This document shows positions 7,361 to 14,138 of a stretch of 16,594 nt of DNA, piece after piece. Below the pieces are notes generated by a model. It did not search any database. It had not been told where the DNA came from and was given only the letters and a program-made list of their open reading frames with translations. The translations under genes and the position numbers were made by a program. Source of the stretch: RYN-433 sp036558265 (GTDB lineage: Bacteria > Planctomycetota > Phycisphaerae > Tepidisphaerales > Tepidisphaeraceae). How positions within the stretch are numbered: position 1 is the first letter of the stretch; each line of letters starts with the position of its first letter. The DNA lies in the NCBI GenBank assembly GCA_036558265.1, contig DATBFY010000728.1, forward strand, positions 1 through 16,594, written 5' to 3'.

Positions 7361-8338
7361 TCATTGCCTGGACTTGTAGTCCTTCCAAAGCCAGCGGAGC
7401 GACTCGGGAAGGATCGCGCCGCCGTGATTGGGATTATGCGTGCCGTGCCCCCACTCGTGGTTGACCTCATATCGCGGGCCCTGGATGTTTTTCTTGTCGG
7501 CGTTGGTGTTGGCCCACTCGATGGCGCTGAGCATCTGCTGGTTGGCGAGGAACCAGTTCCCGTGTTCATTGTTGAGGTCGTTGGAGCCGTCCTGGAGGTA
7601 GATGCGGAGCGGCTTGATGGGGTTCTTGCGGATCAGGGTGGGATAGAGGTCTCCGCCGGGTTGCAAGGGGTGCTCAGCGGTCGCCGACCGGTACGCAATG
7701 GACGTGAAACTACCGATCTGCGACAGGACCTTGCGGAAGGCGTCGGGGCGCTGCCACGCGACGGTGAATGAGCAAATGCCGCCCGACGAGAGGCCGCAGA
7801 TGGCGCGACCGTTCGGGTCGTCGGTCAGCTTGTACTCTTTGGCGACCTCGGGAAGGATCTCGTCGAGCAGGAAGCGCGCGTAGACGTCGCTGAGCGTGTC
7901 GTACTCGAACGAGCGGTTGTCGGTGCGCCACTTGGACTTGTCCTGCTGGCCTCCCTGGCGGTCCGGGTGGGCCCCCGGGTTGATGAAGACGCCGATGGTC
8001 ACGGGCATTTGCCCGGCGGCGATGAGGTTGTCGAAGACGATGGGCGCTCGGAAGGCGCCTTTCTCGTTGACGTAGCCGCGGCCGTCCTGGAAGACCATGA
8101 CGCACGCGGGTTGGTCGGCCTTGTACTGGGCGGGCACGTAGACCCAGTATTCGCGCCAGGTGTCGGGAAAGATCTTGCTCGACGCCCATTCGTGCTTTGT
8201 GACGGTTCCCCTGGGGACGCCGTTCCTGGGTTGGGAGTCGGGGCCGAGTTGATAATCATCCTGTGGGGCGGCGAGGCAGACCACCGCGGAGGCGCAGAGG
8301 ACGCAGAGGAAGAGGAGGAGTGAGCGGGAGCGGGGCAT
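7361..8338 (-). CDS. Secreted alpha/beta-hydrolase, putative esterase (Fes/esterase D type)
   Basis: A 325-residue protein with a signal peptide (basic MPRSRS, hydrophobic LLLFLCVLCASAVV, cleavage likely near CLA-APQ at 23-24), so it acts outside the cytoplasm. The mature part fits the putative esterase family related to enterochelin esterase: WREYWVYVPAQY (61-72), oxyanion-side VMVFQDGRGYVN (80-91), the nucleophile elbow GLSSGG (S184), a later acidic candidate LQDGSND (D250 or D254) and the histidine in EWGHGTHNP (H298). Such enzymes hydrolyse carbohydrate esters, siderophores or other acyl esters; the substrate cannot be read from sequence. ATG at 8338 begins the signal peptide; a weak AAAGGA lies about 10-15 bases upstream. 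The signal-peptide codons contain a GCAGAGG-type repeat tract. It is divergent from the Dabb gene. Confidence 0.8.
   Translation of the reverse strand: MPRSRSLLLFLCVLCASAVVCLAAPQDDYQLGPDSQPRNGVPRGTVTKHEWASSKIFPDTWREYWVYVPAQYKADQPACVMVFQDGRGYVNEKGAFRAPIVFDNLIAAGQMPVTIGVFINPGAHPDRQGGQQDKSKWRTDNRSFEYDTLSDVYARFLLDEILPEVAKEYKLTDDPNGRAICGLSSGGICSFTVAWQRPDAFRKVLSQIGSFTSIAYRSATAEHPLQPGGDLYPTLIRKNPIKPLRIYLQDGSNDLNNEHGNWFLANQQMLSAIEWANTNADKKNIQGPRYEVNHEWGHGTHNPNHGGAILPESLRWLWKDYKSRQ
8282..8320. repeat. GCAGAGG-type repeat tract within the esterase signal peptide
   Basis: The plus strand reads as imperfect repeats of GGCGCAGAGG, GACGCAGAGG, AAGAGGAGGAG. The minus strand of this tract encodes the hydrophobic core LLLFLCVLCASAVV. 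I recall similar CTCTGCG-rich repeats, read as LCVLCASAV-like peptides, scattered through unrelated bacterial genomes. Calling it a dispersed repeat is inference. Confidence 0.5.
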
Positions 8339-8388
8339 GGGAGGCGGGTCCTTTCTGATTGGGCGCCGATCTTATGGACGGGAGGCGG
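8339..8388. repeat. 9-base direct repeat upstream of the esterase
   Basis: GGGAGGCGG occurs at 8339-8347, immediately before the esterase start codon, and again at 8380-8388 inside the spacer of the minus-strand promoter. The copies are 41 bases apart, about four helical turns, which is compatible with a pair of binding sites. Chance occurrence in a G-rich region is possible. Confidence 0.35.
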
Positions 8389-8397
8389 ATGCAACAA
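8369..8397 (-). promoter_or_regulatory. Candidate promoter of the esterase gene
   Basis: On the minus strand TTGTTG (8397-8392) and TAAGAT (8374-8369) are 17 bases apart. The predicted start is near 8362, about 25 bases before the ATG. Its -35 lies only 11 bases from the -35 of the divergent Dabb promoter. Confidence 0.4.
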
Positions 8398-8408
8398 GGA
8401 GCATGTTC

Positions 8409-8438
8409 TTGCACTTTCGCCGCGCGCGCTCGTATTCT
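8409..8438 (+). promoter_or_regulatory. Promoter of the Dabb-domain gene, near-leaderless
   Basis: TTGCAC (8409-8414) and TATTCT (8433-8438) are 18 bases apart and both match the sigma-70 consensus well. The -10 ends 8 bases before the ATG at 8447 and there is no Shine-Dalgarno, so the message should begin at or within a few bases of the start codon. Confidence 0.6.
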
Positions 8439-8446
8439 GTTTCGCC

Positions 8447-8845
8447 ATGAAGACCCTCATGCTGCTCGTCGCGGTCGCGCTGTCGATCGTCCTGTCGTCC
8501 GTTGCCCGCGCCGCTGAGCCGGACCCGGCGGGCAAGAAGATGCTCTATCACGTGGTTGCGCTGAAGTTCAAGCCTGAGGCGAAGCCGGAGCAGATCAAGG
8601 CGGCCGAGGAAGCCTTTGCGGCGCTCAAGACGAAGATCCCCGGCGTCGTGAGCCAGAACTGGGGCACGAACGTCAGCCCGGAGCAGAAGAACAAGGGCTT
8701 CACTCACTGCTTCGTGCTGACGTTCGCCAGCGAGAAGGACCGCGATGGTTATCTGCCGCACCCGGAGCATAAGGCGTTTGGAAAGATTCTGGGTCCGGTG
8801 GTTGCGGACGTGCTGGTGATCGATTTCTGGTCGCAGGGAGAGTGA
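8447..8845 (+). CDS. Secreted Dabb-family (stress-responsive A/B barrel) protein
   Basis: A 132-residue protein with a signal peptide (MKTLMLLVAVALSIVLSSVARA, cleavage after A22). The mature part is a single Dabb domain: LYHVVALKFKPEAKPEQIKA (33-52), a helix KAAEEAFAALKTKIPGVV, then FTHCFVLTFASEKDRDGYLP (80-99) and HPEHKAFGKIL, ending in VADVLVIDFW. Dabb domains form dimeric ferredoxin-like barrels; some are enzymes such as olivetolic acid cyclase, but most are of unknown function. The histidines in YHVV and HPEH are the usual conserved ones. Export to the periplasm is inferred from the signal peptide. The gene has a well-formed promoter and almost no leader. It ends 18 bases before the end of the convergent 149-residue protein gene. 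Confidence 0.85.
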   Translation: MKTLMLLVAVALSIVLSSVARAAEPDPAGKKMLYHVVALKFKPEAKPEQIKAAEEAFAALKTKIPGVVSQNWGTNVSPEQKNKGFTHCFVLTFASEKDRDGYLPHPEHKAFGKILGPVVADVLVIDFWSQGE

Positions 8846-8863
8846 AGTTGTCACCCGAGGCGT

Positions 8864-9313
8864 TCAGGCGTTTCGCCGCGCCAGGTCTTCGCGGAGCCAG
8901 GTTTTGAAGGTGGGGATGCCAGCGGCGGCCCAGGCGGATTCGACGTTCTGGGCGATCTCCTGGTTCTTCATCATCAACTCGACGAACTCCTCGTGCTCCG
9001 GGGCGCCCTGCGGGGGGCAGATGTGGCGGTCATGCGTATCGGCCCGGAAGAGGAACGACTTGCCGTCGGTCGCCCGCTGGATCACCATCTTCATGTGGGG
9101 GTAGTAGCGGTTGCCCAGGCGCATGCTGTACTTGTCGGGCGGGGTGGCGGCGTCCTTGACGAAAACCGGGCAGGCGTAAAAGCGCCCGCCCCAGGCGTGC
9201 AGGGTCGAGAGCGCGGAGCGGACGACGGCCGGCGGGTCGCCCTCGTACGCCAGTTTGAGATAAACGTCGATGGCTTTGGAGACGAGAATGGGATCGGGGG
9301 GGTCGGCGGGCAT
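8864..9313 (-). CDS. Conserved-looking cytoplasmic protein of unknown function
   Basis: I do not recognise this 149-residue protein. It has no signal peptide or membrane segment. It begins with a helical segment (ILVSKAIDVYLKLAYEGDPP), then AVVRSALSTLHAWGGRFYACPVF, a basic beta-like region RLGNRYYPHMKMVIQRATDG, a His/Cys-containing stretch RADTHDRHICPPQG and a helical C-terminus rich in Glu (EHEEFVELMMKNQEIAQNV). The two Cys and several His could bind metal, but spacing shows no named motif. That it is a real gene is supported by typical third-position GC, a perfect TATAAT upstream, and GAGAGGAAG as a ribosome site before the ATG at 9313. It stands alone, divergent from the sulfite-oxidase-family gene and convergent with the Dabb gene. 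Confidence 0.7.
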   Translation of the reverse strand: MPADPPDPILVSKAIDVYLKLAYEGDPPAVVRSALSTLHAWGGRFYACPVFVKDAATPPDKYSMRLGNRYYPHMKMVIQRATDGKSFLFRADTHDRHICPPQGAPEHEEFVELMMKNQEIAQNVESAWAAAGIPTFKTWLREDLARRNA

Positions 9314-9340
9314 GGCTTCCTCTCGCGATGTGGAGTTGCG

Positions 9341-9346
9341 ATTATA
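9341..9346 (-). promoter_or_regulatory. Consensus -10 box for the 149-residue protein gene
   Basis: ATTATA on the plus strand is TATAAT on the minus strand, a perfect -10, 27 bases before the start codon. No convincing -35 is seen 16-18 bases upstream. The predicted leader of about 20 bases carries GAGAGGAAG. Confidence 0.5.
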
Positions 9347-9387
9347 CGCCAGAGGGGCGGTGGATTACGAAGGATAAATCCGTATGA

Positions 9388-9408
9388 GCGACGCGCGCGT
9401 TGCGTCGC
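9388..9408. promoter_or_regulatory. 7-base inverted repeat over a candidate -35
   Basis: GCGACGC (9388-9394) and GCGTCGC (9402-9408) are perfect complements around a 7-base centre. The right arm overlaps TTGCGT, the candidate -35 of the sulfite-oxidase-family gene. Position between two divergent genes suggests an operator. Confidence 0.4.
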
Positions 9409-9428
9409 CAGCTTGCTTCGGTGACACT
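9400..9428 (+). promoter_or_regulatory. Weak candidate promoter of the sulfite-oxidase-family gene
   Basis: TTGCGT (9400-9405) and GACACT (9423-9428) are 17 bases apart; the -10 matches only 3 of 6 consensus positions. The leader would be about 30 bases and contains the strong ribosome site GGAGGAG (9451-9457), 6 bases before the ATG at 9464. Confidence 0.3.
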
Positions 9429-9463
9429 CTCGCGCGCGCACCTTTCAACAGGAGGAGCAGGCG

Positions 9464-10627
9464 ATGGGAATCGCGACGGCACGGCGGGCGAGTCGGCGGG
9501 ACGTGATGCGATATGGCGTGGCGGCGGTCGTCGCCGCGCTCGGACCGGCGCCCCTGGCGCTCGCGGGAGACGATGCGGGCGCGGATGACGACGTGCTGCC
9601 CTTCCTCGATCCCCAGCCTTACGACCCCAAGCGGCCGATGCTCAATTGGGACGAGTTGAAGATCACGGATTGGCTTACGCCCACGTCGCGGGTCTACCAC
9701 GTCGCCCACTACGGCGACTTGAAGGTTGACGCGGCCAAGTGGCGGCTTGACATCCATGGGCTGGTGGACAAGCCGCTGACGCTCACGCTTGACGATGTTC
9801 AGAAGCGGCCCAGAAAAGAGATCACCGCGACGCTCGAATGCGGCGGCAACGGGGCGTCGCCGAGCTTCCGCGGCGCGATCGCCAATGTGAAGTGGGCCGG
9901 CACGCCGCTGGCGCCCATTCTCAAGGAGGCGGGCGTCAGCCCTGACGCGATCGAAGTCGCGTTCTGGGGCTCCGACCGGGGAAAAGAGAAGATCCGCGGG
10001 GGTGAATACGAGCAGAACTTTGCCCGCTGCCTCTCGATCCCCATGGCGATGCGCGAGGACGTCCTGCTGTGTTACGAGATGAACGGCGAGCCACTGGCCG
10101 GCGGGCACGGCTTTCCGGTGCGCCTGGTCGTGCCGGGGTGGTTCGGGATTGCCTGGGTGAAGTGGCTGGAGCGGATCGAGGTGCGCGACCGGGCGCTGAA
10201 GACGCGGTTCATGGCCAAGGACTACGTAACGCTGCGGGGCGAAGAGGTGAACGGCAAGACGGTGTGGAAGGAGACGCTGGTCGGGCCGATTGACGTGAAG
10301 TCGGTCGTGGCGCGCGTGGCGAGACAGAAGGATGGCACGCTGCGCGTCACCGGGGCGGCCTGGGGGCAAACGCCGATCAAGACGGTGGAATTGTCGATCG
10401 ACGGCGGGCCATGGCAAGCGGTGAAGATCGAAGAACGCACCGACCCGTTCACGTGGCGGTTCTGGTCATTCGACTGGAAGGGGGCGAAGGGGGGCGAGCA
10501 CACGCTGGTCAGCCGGGCGATCGACGCGAAGGGGCGGGTGCAGCCGACCGCAGACGATGCGGCAATCAAGAACAAGAAGACGTATTGGGAGGCGAACCAG
10601 CAGTGGCCGCGACGGGTGAAGGTGTGA
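9464..10627 (+). CDS. Tat-exported sulfite-oxidase-family molybdenum enzyme
   Basis: A 387-residue protein with a twin-arginine signal (R11-R12 in SRRDVMRYG, hydrophobic VAAVVAALGPAPLALA), so it is folded with cofactor before export. The oxidoreductase molybdopterin-binding domain covers about residues 85-245. LECGGN carries C126, the expected molybdenum ligand, and HGFPVRLVVPGWFGIAWVKWLERIEV is the conserved core that in family members holds the active site. The C-terminal part (about 265-385) matches the Mo-cofactor dimerisation domain (GAAWGQTPIKTVELSIDGGP). Family members oxidise sulfite to sulfate; others in the fold reduce oxidised methionine or nitrate, so the substrate is not certain. 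No haem c motif (CxxCH) is present, so an external electron acceptor is needed. GGAGGAG 6 bases before the ATG supports the start. It ends 27 bases from the convergent YyaL-like gene. Confidence 0.87.
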   Translation: MGIATARRASRRDVMRYGVAAVVAALGPAPLALAGDDAGADDDVLPFLDPQPYDPKRPMLNWDELKITDWLTPTSRVYHVAHYGDLKVDAAKWRLDIHGLVDKPLTLTLDDVQKRPRKEITATLECGGNGASPSFRGAIANVKWAGTPLAPILKEAGVSPDAIEVAFWGSDRGKEKIRGGEYEQNFARCLSIPMAMREDVLLCYEMNGEPLAGGHGFPVRLVVPGWFGIAWVKWLERIEVRDRALKTRFMAKDYVTLRGEEVNGKTVWKETLVGPIDVKSVVARVARQKDGTLRVTGAAWGQTPIKTVELSIDGGPWQAVKIEERTDPFTWRFWSFDWKGAKGGEHTLVSRAIDAKGRVQPTADDAAIKNKKTYWEANQQWPRRVKV

Positions 10628-10654
10628 GCGGCTGATGTCGTCCGGGCGAGGGGA

Positions 10655-12973
10655 TCACGGCGCGGGCAGCTCGATAATCTTGCTCGTGGCGGACAGGCAG
10701 GCGTCGTCGGTGCATGGCTGGTAGGTGAGGACCGCGCGAAGGCCGCCGCCCGTCGGAGGCTTACTGAGACGCGCGGCGATCGTTACGGTGCCGTGATAGA
10801 CGCGTATCGGCTCGGTGGCGAAGGAGAAGCGCCGTTCTTCTCCCGGGGGATAGTCGATGGTCGCATCGATGTCGTCGTCGCGGATCGCCAGGGCCAGTGT
10901 CGTGGGTATCAACCCCTGCGCGGCGCGGTTCGCGTTGAGGTGGAAGCCGTCGAGCACCTTCACGTTGAGGTGTAATTCGGTCGGCGAAGTCCACTCTGCC
11001 GACAGTTCGACGGCGGCGCGGGCGAGTTGGTCCGGAGTCGGCGGACGATCGGCCTGTTCCGCCGTCGAGACCGTGAACGGTTCGCCATTCAACAGGTACA
11101 GCAGGGTCGTCTGGATCATCGAGGACATGGCCTCGGCCTGATCCTCCAGCGATTGGGCGAAGACGGCGAGCACGCGGCGGGCGGATTCCGCATCGCCGAG
11201 CTCCAGCAGGGCCAGCGCGGCGACGGCGTTGCCGCTGGGGAGCGGCGAGTCCTGAGCGGTCTTCTGGCGGACGATGAGGTCGGTGGCGTCGGTAGCCGTG
11301 AAGTAAAATCCGCCGAGTTCCGCGTCGAGGAACTTTGACCTGGTGGTTTCCATCAGCCGCCGGGCGCGATCCTGCCACTCGATTTCACCGGTGGCTACGT
11401 GGAGGGCGAGGAGGGCGTGGGTGAGGAAGGCGTGATCGTCGAGGAATCCTGGGATGAGGGGATGAGGGGATGAGGGGGTGAGGGGCGCTGTGTCGGGGCG
11501 GCTGGTGCGGATCAGCGTGCCGTCGGACATACGGTGATTGTCCCAGAGCCAGTTGGCGGCGCGGGCGGCGGCCTGGGTGTAGCGAGGCTCGTTCATCGTC
11601 TGGCCCGCGAGCGCGAGGGCGCGGATCATCAACGCATTCCAGCTCGTCAGGATCTTCGTGTCGAGGAGCGGTTGCTTGCGCTTACGCCGGGTGGCGTAGA
11701 GCGCCTGGCGCATCGGCTCCAGGCGCGCGTCCAGCGCCTCTTCGGTTGTGTTTAATGTTTTCGCAATGTTCGCGATCGGCGTCGGCAGGAAGAGGATGTT
11801 CTTGTCCGGCTGGCCGCTGCCGAGGTGCGGGTCGGCGAAGTTCGGTCCCGCCGATAGCCCGTAAACTTTCGAGAAGAGCTCGACGTCGTGCTTCGGGAAG
11901 CCTGACAGCACTGCGTCGACCTCGTCGGGCGTCCAGAGGTACGAGAGACCCTCCTGGGCATCGACCTCGGCGTCGAACGCGGTGTAGAAGGCCCCCTGGG
12001 GGCCGGTCATTTCGCGCAGCACAAAATCCAGGATGCCGCGCGCGACCCCCTGGTAGCGCATTTCGCCGCCGACCTGCCACGCCTTCGTGTAGACGACCGC
12101 CAGCATCGCCTGGTCATAGAGCATGATCTCGAAGTGCGGGACGAGCCAACGCTCGTCGGTGGAATAGCGGTGGAAGCCGCCGCCGAGCTGGTCGCGGATC
12201 CCCCCCTCGGCCATGTAGTCGAGCGTGTAGAAGACCTGCGACTTGATCTGTTGGGCATCCTCGGTAGCGTCGGGGAGCTGGACGTAGGTCAGCAGCATCT
12301 CGAGCAGCGTCTGGCGCGGGAACTTGGGCGCCTGGCCGTAACCGCCGTAGCACTGCTCGTAATCCAGCGTGGATCGCTCGATGAGCGTCTCGATCCATGC
12401 CAGGTCGAAGCGAAGCGGTTCGGTGGGCTGGCGCGGCTCGGCGACGCGGCGCAGCACCTCGACGATGCCGTCGGCGCTGCGCTCGACCTGGTCGCGCTTG
12501 GCGTGGTACGTCGCGGCGATGCTGTTGATCACCCGCGGAAACCCGGGCCGGCCGTATGAGTCGTCGGGCGGGAAGTACGTGCCGCCGAAGAATGGCTTTA
12601 ACTGTGGCGTGAGGAAGACGCTCATCGGCCAACCCCCCTGCCGTGTCAGCACTTGCACGGCCGTCATGTAAAGCTGATCGACGTCCGGCCGCTCTTCGCG
12701 ATCCACCTTGATGTTGATGAAGCGCTGGTTCATCTGGGCGGCGATGGCTTCGTTCTCGAAGCACTGGCGCTCCATGACGTGGCACCAGTAGCAGGTTGAA
12801 TAGCCGACCGAGAGGAAAATGGGCTTGTTTTGCGCGAGCGCGGCTTCAATCGCCTCTGGGCCCCAGGGGTACCAGTCCACCGGGTTGTGCGCATGTTGGA
12901 GCAGGTAGGGCGACGTGGATTGCGCGAGTCGGTTGGTGTGCTGGTGCGGACTAGTGGCGTGGGCGTCGGCCAT
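10655..12973 (-). CDS. DUF255/YyaL thioredoxin-like protein with C-terminal DsbD-alpha-like domain
   Basis: A 772-residue protein. Residues about 12-175 are the DUF255 (SPATA20/YyaL) thioredoxin-like domain: NRLAQSTSPYLLQHAHNPVDW, then a redox motif CYWC (C61, C64) in GYSTCYWCHVMERQCFEN, and GWPMSVFLTPQLKPFFGGTYFPP. Residues about 190-640 form the helical (alpha/alpha) six-hairpin-like region: GGFHRYSTDERWLVPHFEIM, YLWTPDEVDAVL, LTSWNALMIRALALAG, GFLDDHAFLTHALLALH. The last 120 residues (651-772) look like the N-terminal alpha domain of DsbD, ending YQPCTDDACLSA with C754 and C759. YyaL proteins are usually about 650-700 residues, so this is an extension. Function is unknown; a thiol-redox role is inferred. 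There is no signal peptide. ATG at 12973 has AAGGAG 4 bases upstream. An octamer tandem repeat encodes residues 498-508. Confidence 0.85.
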   Translation of the reverse strand: MADAHATSPHQHTNRLAQSTSPYLLQHAHNPVDWYPWGPEAIEAALAQNKPIFLSVGYSTCYWCHVMERQCFENEAIAAQMNQRFINIKVDREERPDVDQLYMTAVQVLTRQGGWPMSVFLTPQLKPFFGGTYFPPDDSYGRPGFPRVINSIAATYHAKRDQVERSADGIVEVLRRVAEPRQPTEPLRFDLAWIETLIERSTLDYEQCYGGYGQAPKFPRQTLLEMLLTYVQLPDATEDAQQIKSQVFYTLDYMAEGGIRDQLGGGFHRYSTDERWLVPHFEIMLYDQAMLAVVYTKAWQVGGEMRYQGVARGILDFVLREMTGPQGAFYTAFDAEVDAQEGLSYLWTPDEVDAVLSGFPKHDVELFSKVYGLSAGPNFADPHLGSGQPDKNILFLPTPIANIAKTLNTTEEALDARLEPMRQALYATRRKRKQPLLDTKILTSWNALMIRALALAGQTMNEPRYTQAAARAANWLWDNHRMSDGTLIRTSRPDTAPLTPSSPHPLIPGFLDDHAFLTHALLALHVATGEIEWQDRARRLMETTRSKFLDAELGGFYFTATDATDLIVRQKTAQDSPLPSGNAVAALALLELGDAESARRVLAVFAQSLEDQAEAMSSMIQTTLLYLLNGEPFTVSTAEQADRPPTPDQLARAAVELSAEWTSPTELHLNVKVLDGFHLNANRAAQGLIPTTLALAIRDDDIDATIDYPPGEERRFSFATEPIRVYHGTVTIAARLSKPPTGGGLRAVLTYQPCTDDACLSATSKIIELPAP
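11451..11482. repeat. Octamer tandem repeat inside the YyaL-like gene
   Basis: The plus strand has three perfect copies of GGGATGAG (11451-11474) and a fourth, GGGGTGAG (11475-11482). On the coding strand they read LTPSSPHPLIP, inserted just before the family motif GFLDDHAF. The unit is not a multiple of three. Confidence 0.85.
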
Positions 12974-12999
12974 GGAGCTCCTTGATCAAGGGGCCATGG
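12970..12999. promoter_or_regulatory. Nested palindrome covering the YyaL ribosome site
   Basis: A perfect 12-base palindrome CCTTGATCAAGG (12980-12991) is flanked by CCATGG at 12970-12975 and 12994-12999. The ATG start codon and the AAGGAG ribosome site of the YyaL-like gene lie within this element. It could be an operator or an RNA fold that hides the ribosome site. The two flanks are one base off the palindrome centre. Confidence 0.4.
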
Positions 13000-13052
13000 T
13001 AGCGGCGGTGTCCGAACAGGTCGATGCGGCGCCTGGGCCCCCTTTCGCAGGT

Positions 13053-14036
13053 TCAATCGTCTTTTCCGCTCCGCGCGAACCAGGAGATTGCCAAGGCCGC
13101 CGCCGTGATCGCCAGGGCGGCAATGATCTTCGGCCGCCAGTCGGGCATCGCCGGCGGCACCCAGACCGTGCCGGTCTCGTCGCTCCAGGCCGAGTGTCGG
13201 ACGTACCGCCCGTCCGGCGGCATCGCGATTTCCTCGAACCGCGCCGCCAGCAGGTTCAGGTCGTGCGCCAGCACCGGGTTGGCGACGGGCAGGCCGTGGC
13301 CGGTGATCGCGTAAAGCGGCCGCAGCGCGGCCAGCGCTTTGACCGAGGCCTTGGCGGAAACCCAGTCGGGCGTGAAGTACCTCGGCGGACCGTGGAGGAC
13401 GTGCTTCATTGTCATGACGCCGCGGAGCGATTCCTGCTCCTGGGTGACGAATGCGTCGCCGGCGATCAGGGTGCGGTCCGACTCGCGGAAGAACGAGACG
13501 TGCCCCGGACTGTGGCCCGGCGTGTGGATCCATCGCCAGTCCGGGAGGAACGGCACTACGCCATCGGCCGGGAGCGGCGCGATGTTCGGACGGAAGTTGT
13601 ACGGGTGATTGGGGAACAGGGGCGAGGTCCGCGCCATCAATCCACGGCCGACGCTGGGGTCGGGCGGCGGATAGGAGGAGTGCCCGGTCAGGTAGGGCAT
13701 CTCCAGGCGATGGGCGTACACGGGCGTGTCGGGCCAGCGGCGCAGCAGCGCGTGCAGCGAGCCGACGTGGTCGAAGTGCCCATGGGTCAGCAGGATCGCG
13801 CGGGGCGGCGCATCGCCGAACCGCTCGCGCGCGAACGCCGCGATGCGCGAGGCCTGCATCGGAATGCCGGCATCGATCAGCACCCACTCGTTGAGCGGCC
13901 CGCCGGCGTATGGCGTGCCGACGAAGCCGACGTTGACCAGCACGGTGGTCAGGTATGCCACGTCCGCGGGCGGAAGCAGTGTATCATCGGCCAGCGCGGC
14001 GCTCATTCGCGGGGGGGTGAGCAGTTGCGTGTCCAT
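13053..14036 (-). CDS. MBL-fold metallohydrolase with C-terminal membrane anchor
   Basis: A 327-residue protein. The metal-binding HxHxDH motif is THGHFDHVGS (H85, H87, D89, H90), preceded by VLIDAGIP. The second half has the expected HTPGHSPGHVSFF, LIAGDAF and ITGHG blocks that supply the remaining ligands. The C-terminus KIIAALAITAAALAISWFARSG is a single membrane segment near residues 303-322 followed by a short charged tail, so the enzyme is probably held to the inner membrane with the catalytic domain in the cytoplasm (no signal peptide is seen). Substrate is unknown; the family includes glyoxalase II, RNases and lactonases. The start is uncertain: Met at 14036 is preferred, Met at 14060 adds eight residues, and the open frame to 14507 runs through intergenic and opposite-strand sequence. 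It precedes the YyaL-like gene on the same strand by 79 bases, so they may be co-transcribed. Confidence 0.8.
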   Translation of the reverse strand: MDTQLLTPPRMSAALADDTLLPPADVAYLTTVLVNVGFVGTPYAGGPLNEWVLIDAGIPMQASRIAAFARERFGDAPPRAILLTHGHFDHVGSLHALLRRWPDTPVYAHRLEMPYLTGHSSYPPPDPSVGRGLMARTSPLFPNHPYNFRPNIAPLPADGVVPFLPDWRWIHTPGHSPGHVSFFRESDRTLIAGDAFVTQEQESLRGVMTMKHVLHGPPRYFTPDWVSAKASVKALAALRPLYAITGHGLPVANPVLAHDLNLLAARFEEIAMPPDGRYVRHSAWSDETGTVWVPPAMPDWRPKIIAALAITAAALAISWFARSGKDD

Positions 14037-14098
14037 GCGTGCGAGGCTAATGATTCGCATGGAGAGCGCGAACGGCCAATTGCCTTGCCGAGGCCGCT

Positions 14099-14115
14099 GC
14101 GCAAAAGTTTTGCGC
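14099..14115. promoter_or_regulatory. 17-base perfect inverted repeat between divergent genes
   Basis: GCGCAAAA-G-TTTTGCGC is a perfect 8+1+8 palindrome. It lies between the divergent MBL gene and the small membrane-protein gene and looks like an operator for a dimeric regulator. A terminator is unlikely because no gene ends here. Confidence 0.5.
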
Positions 14116-14119
14116 TTCG

Positions 14120-14138
14120 CCGCAAGGCCGGCTTGCGG
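14120..14138. promoter_or_regulatory. Second inverted repeat in the same divergent region
   Basis: CCGCAAG (14120-14126) and CTTGCGG (14132-14138) are perfect 7-base arms around GCCGG. It starts 4 bases after the preceding palindrome. It may be a second binding site or a leader hairpin of the plus-strand transcript. Confidence 0.45.

Noticed and set aside
14099..14138. Inverted repeats as ends of a small transposon or REP element
   Set aside because: The two dyads are self-complementary within themselves rather than with each other, and there is no target duplication or transposase.
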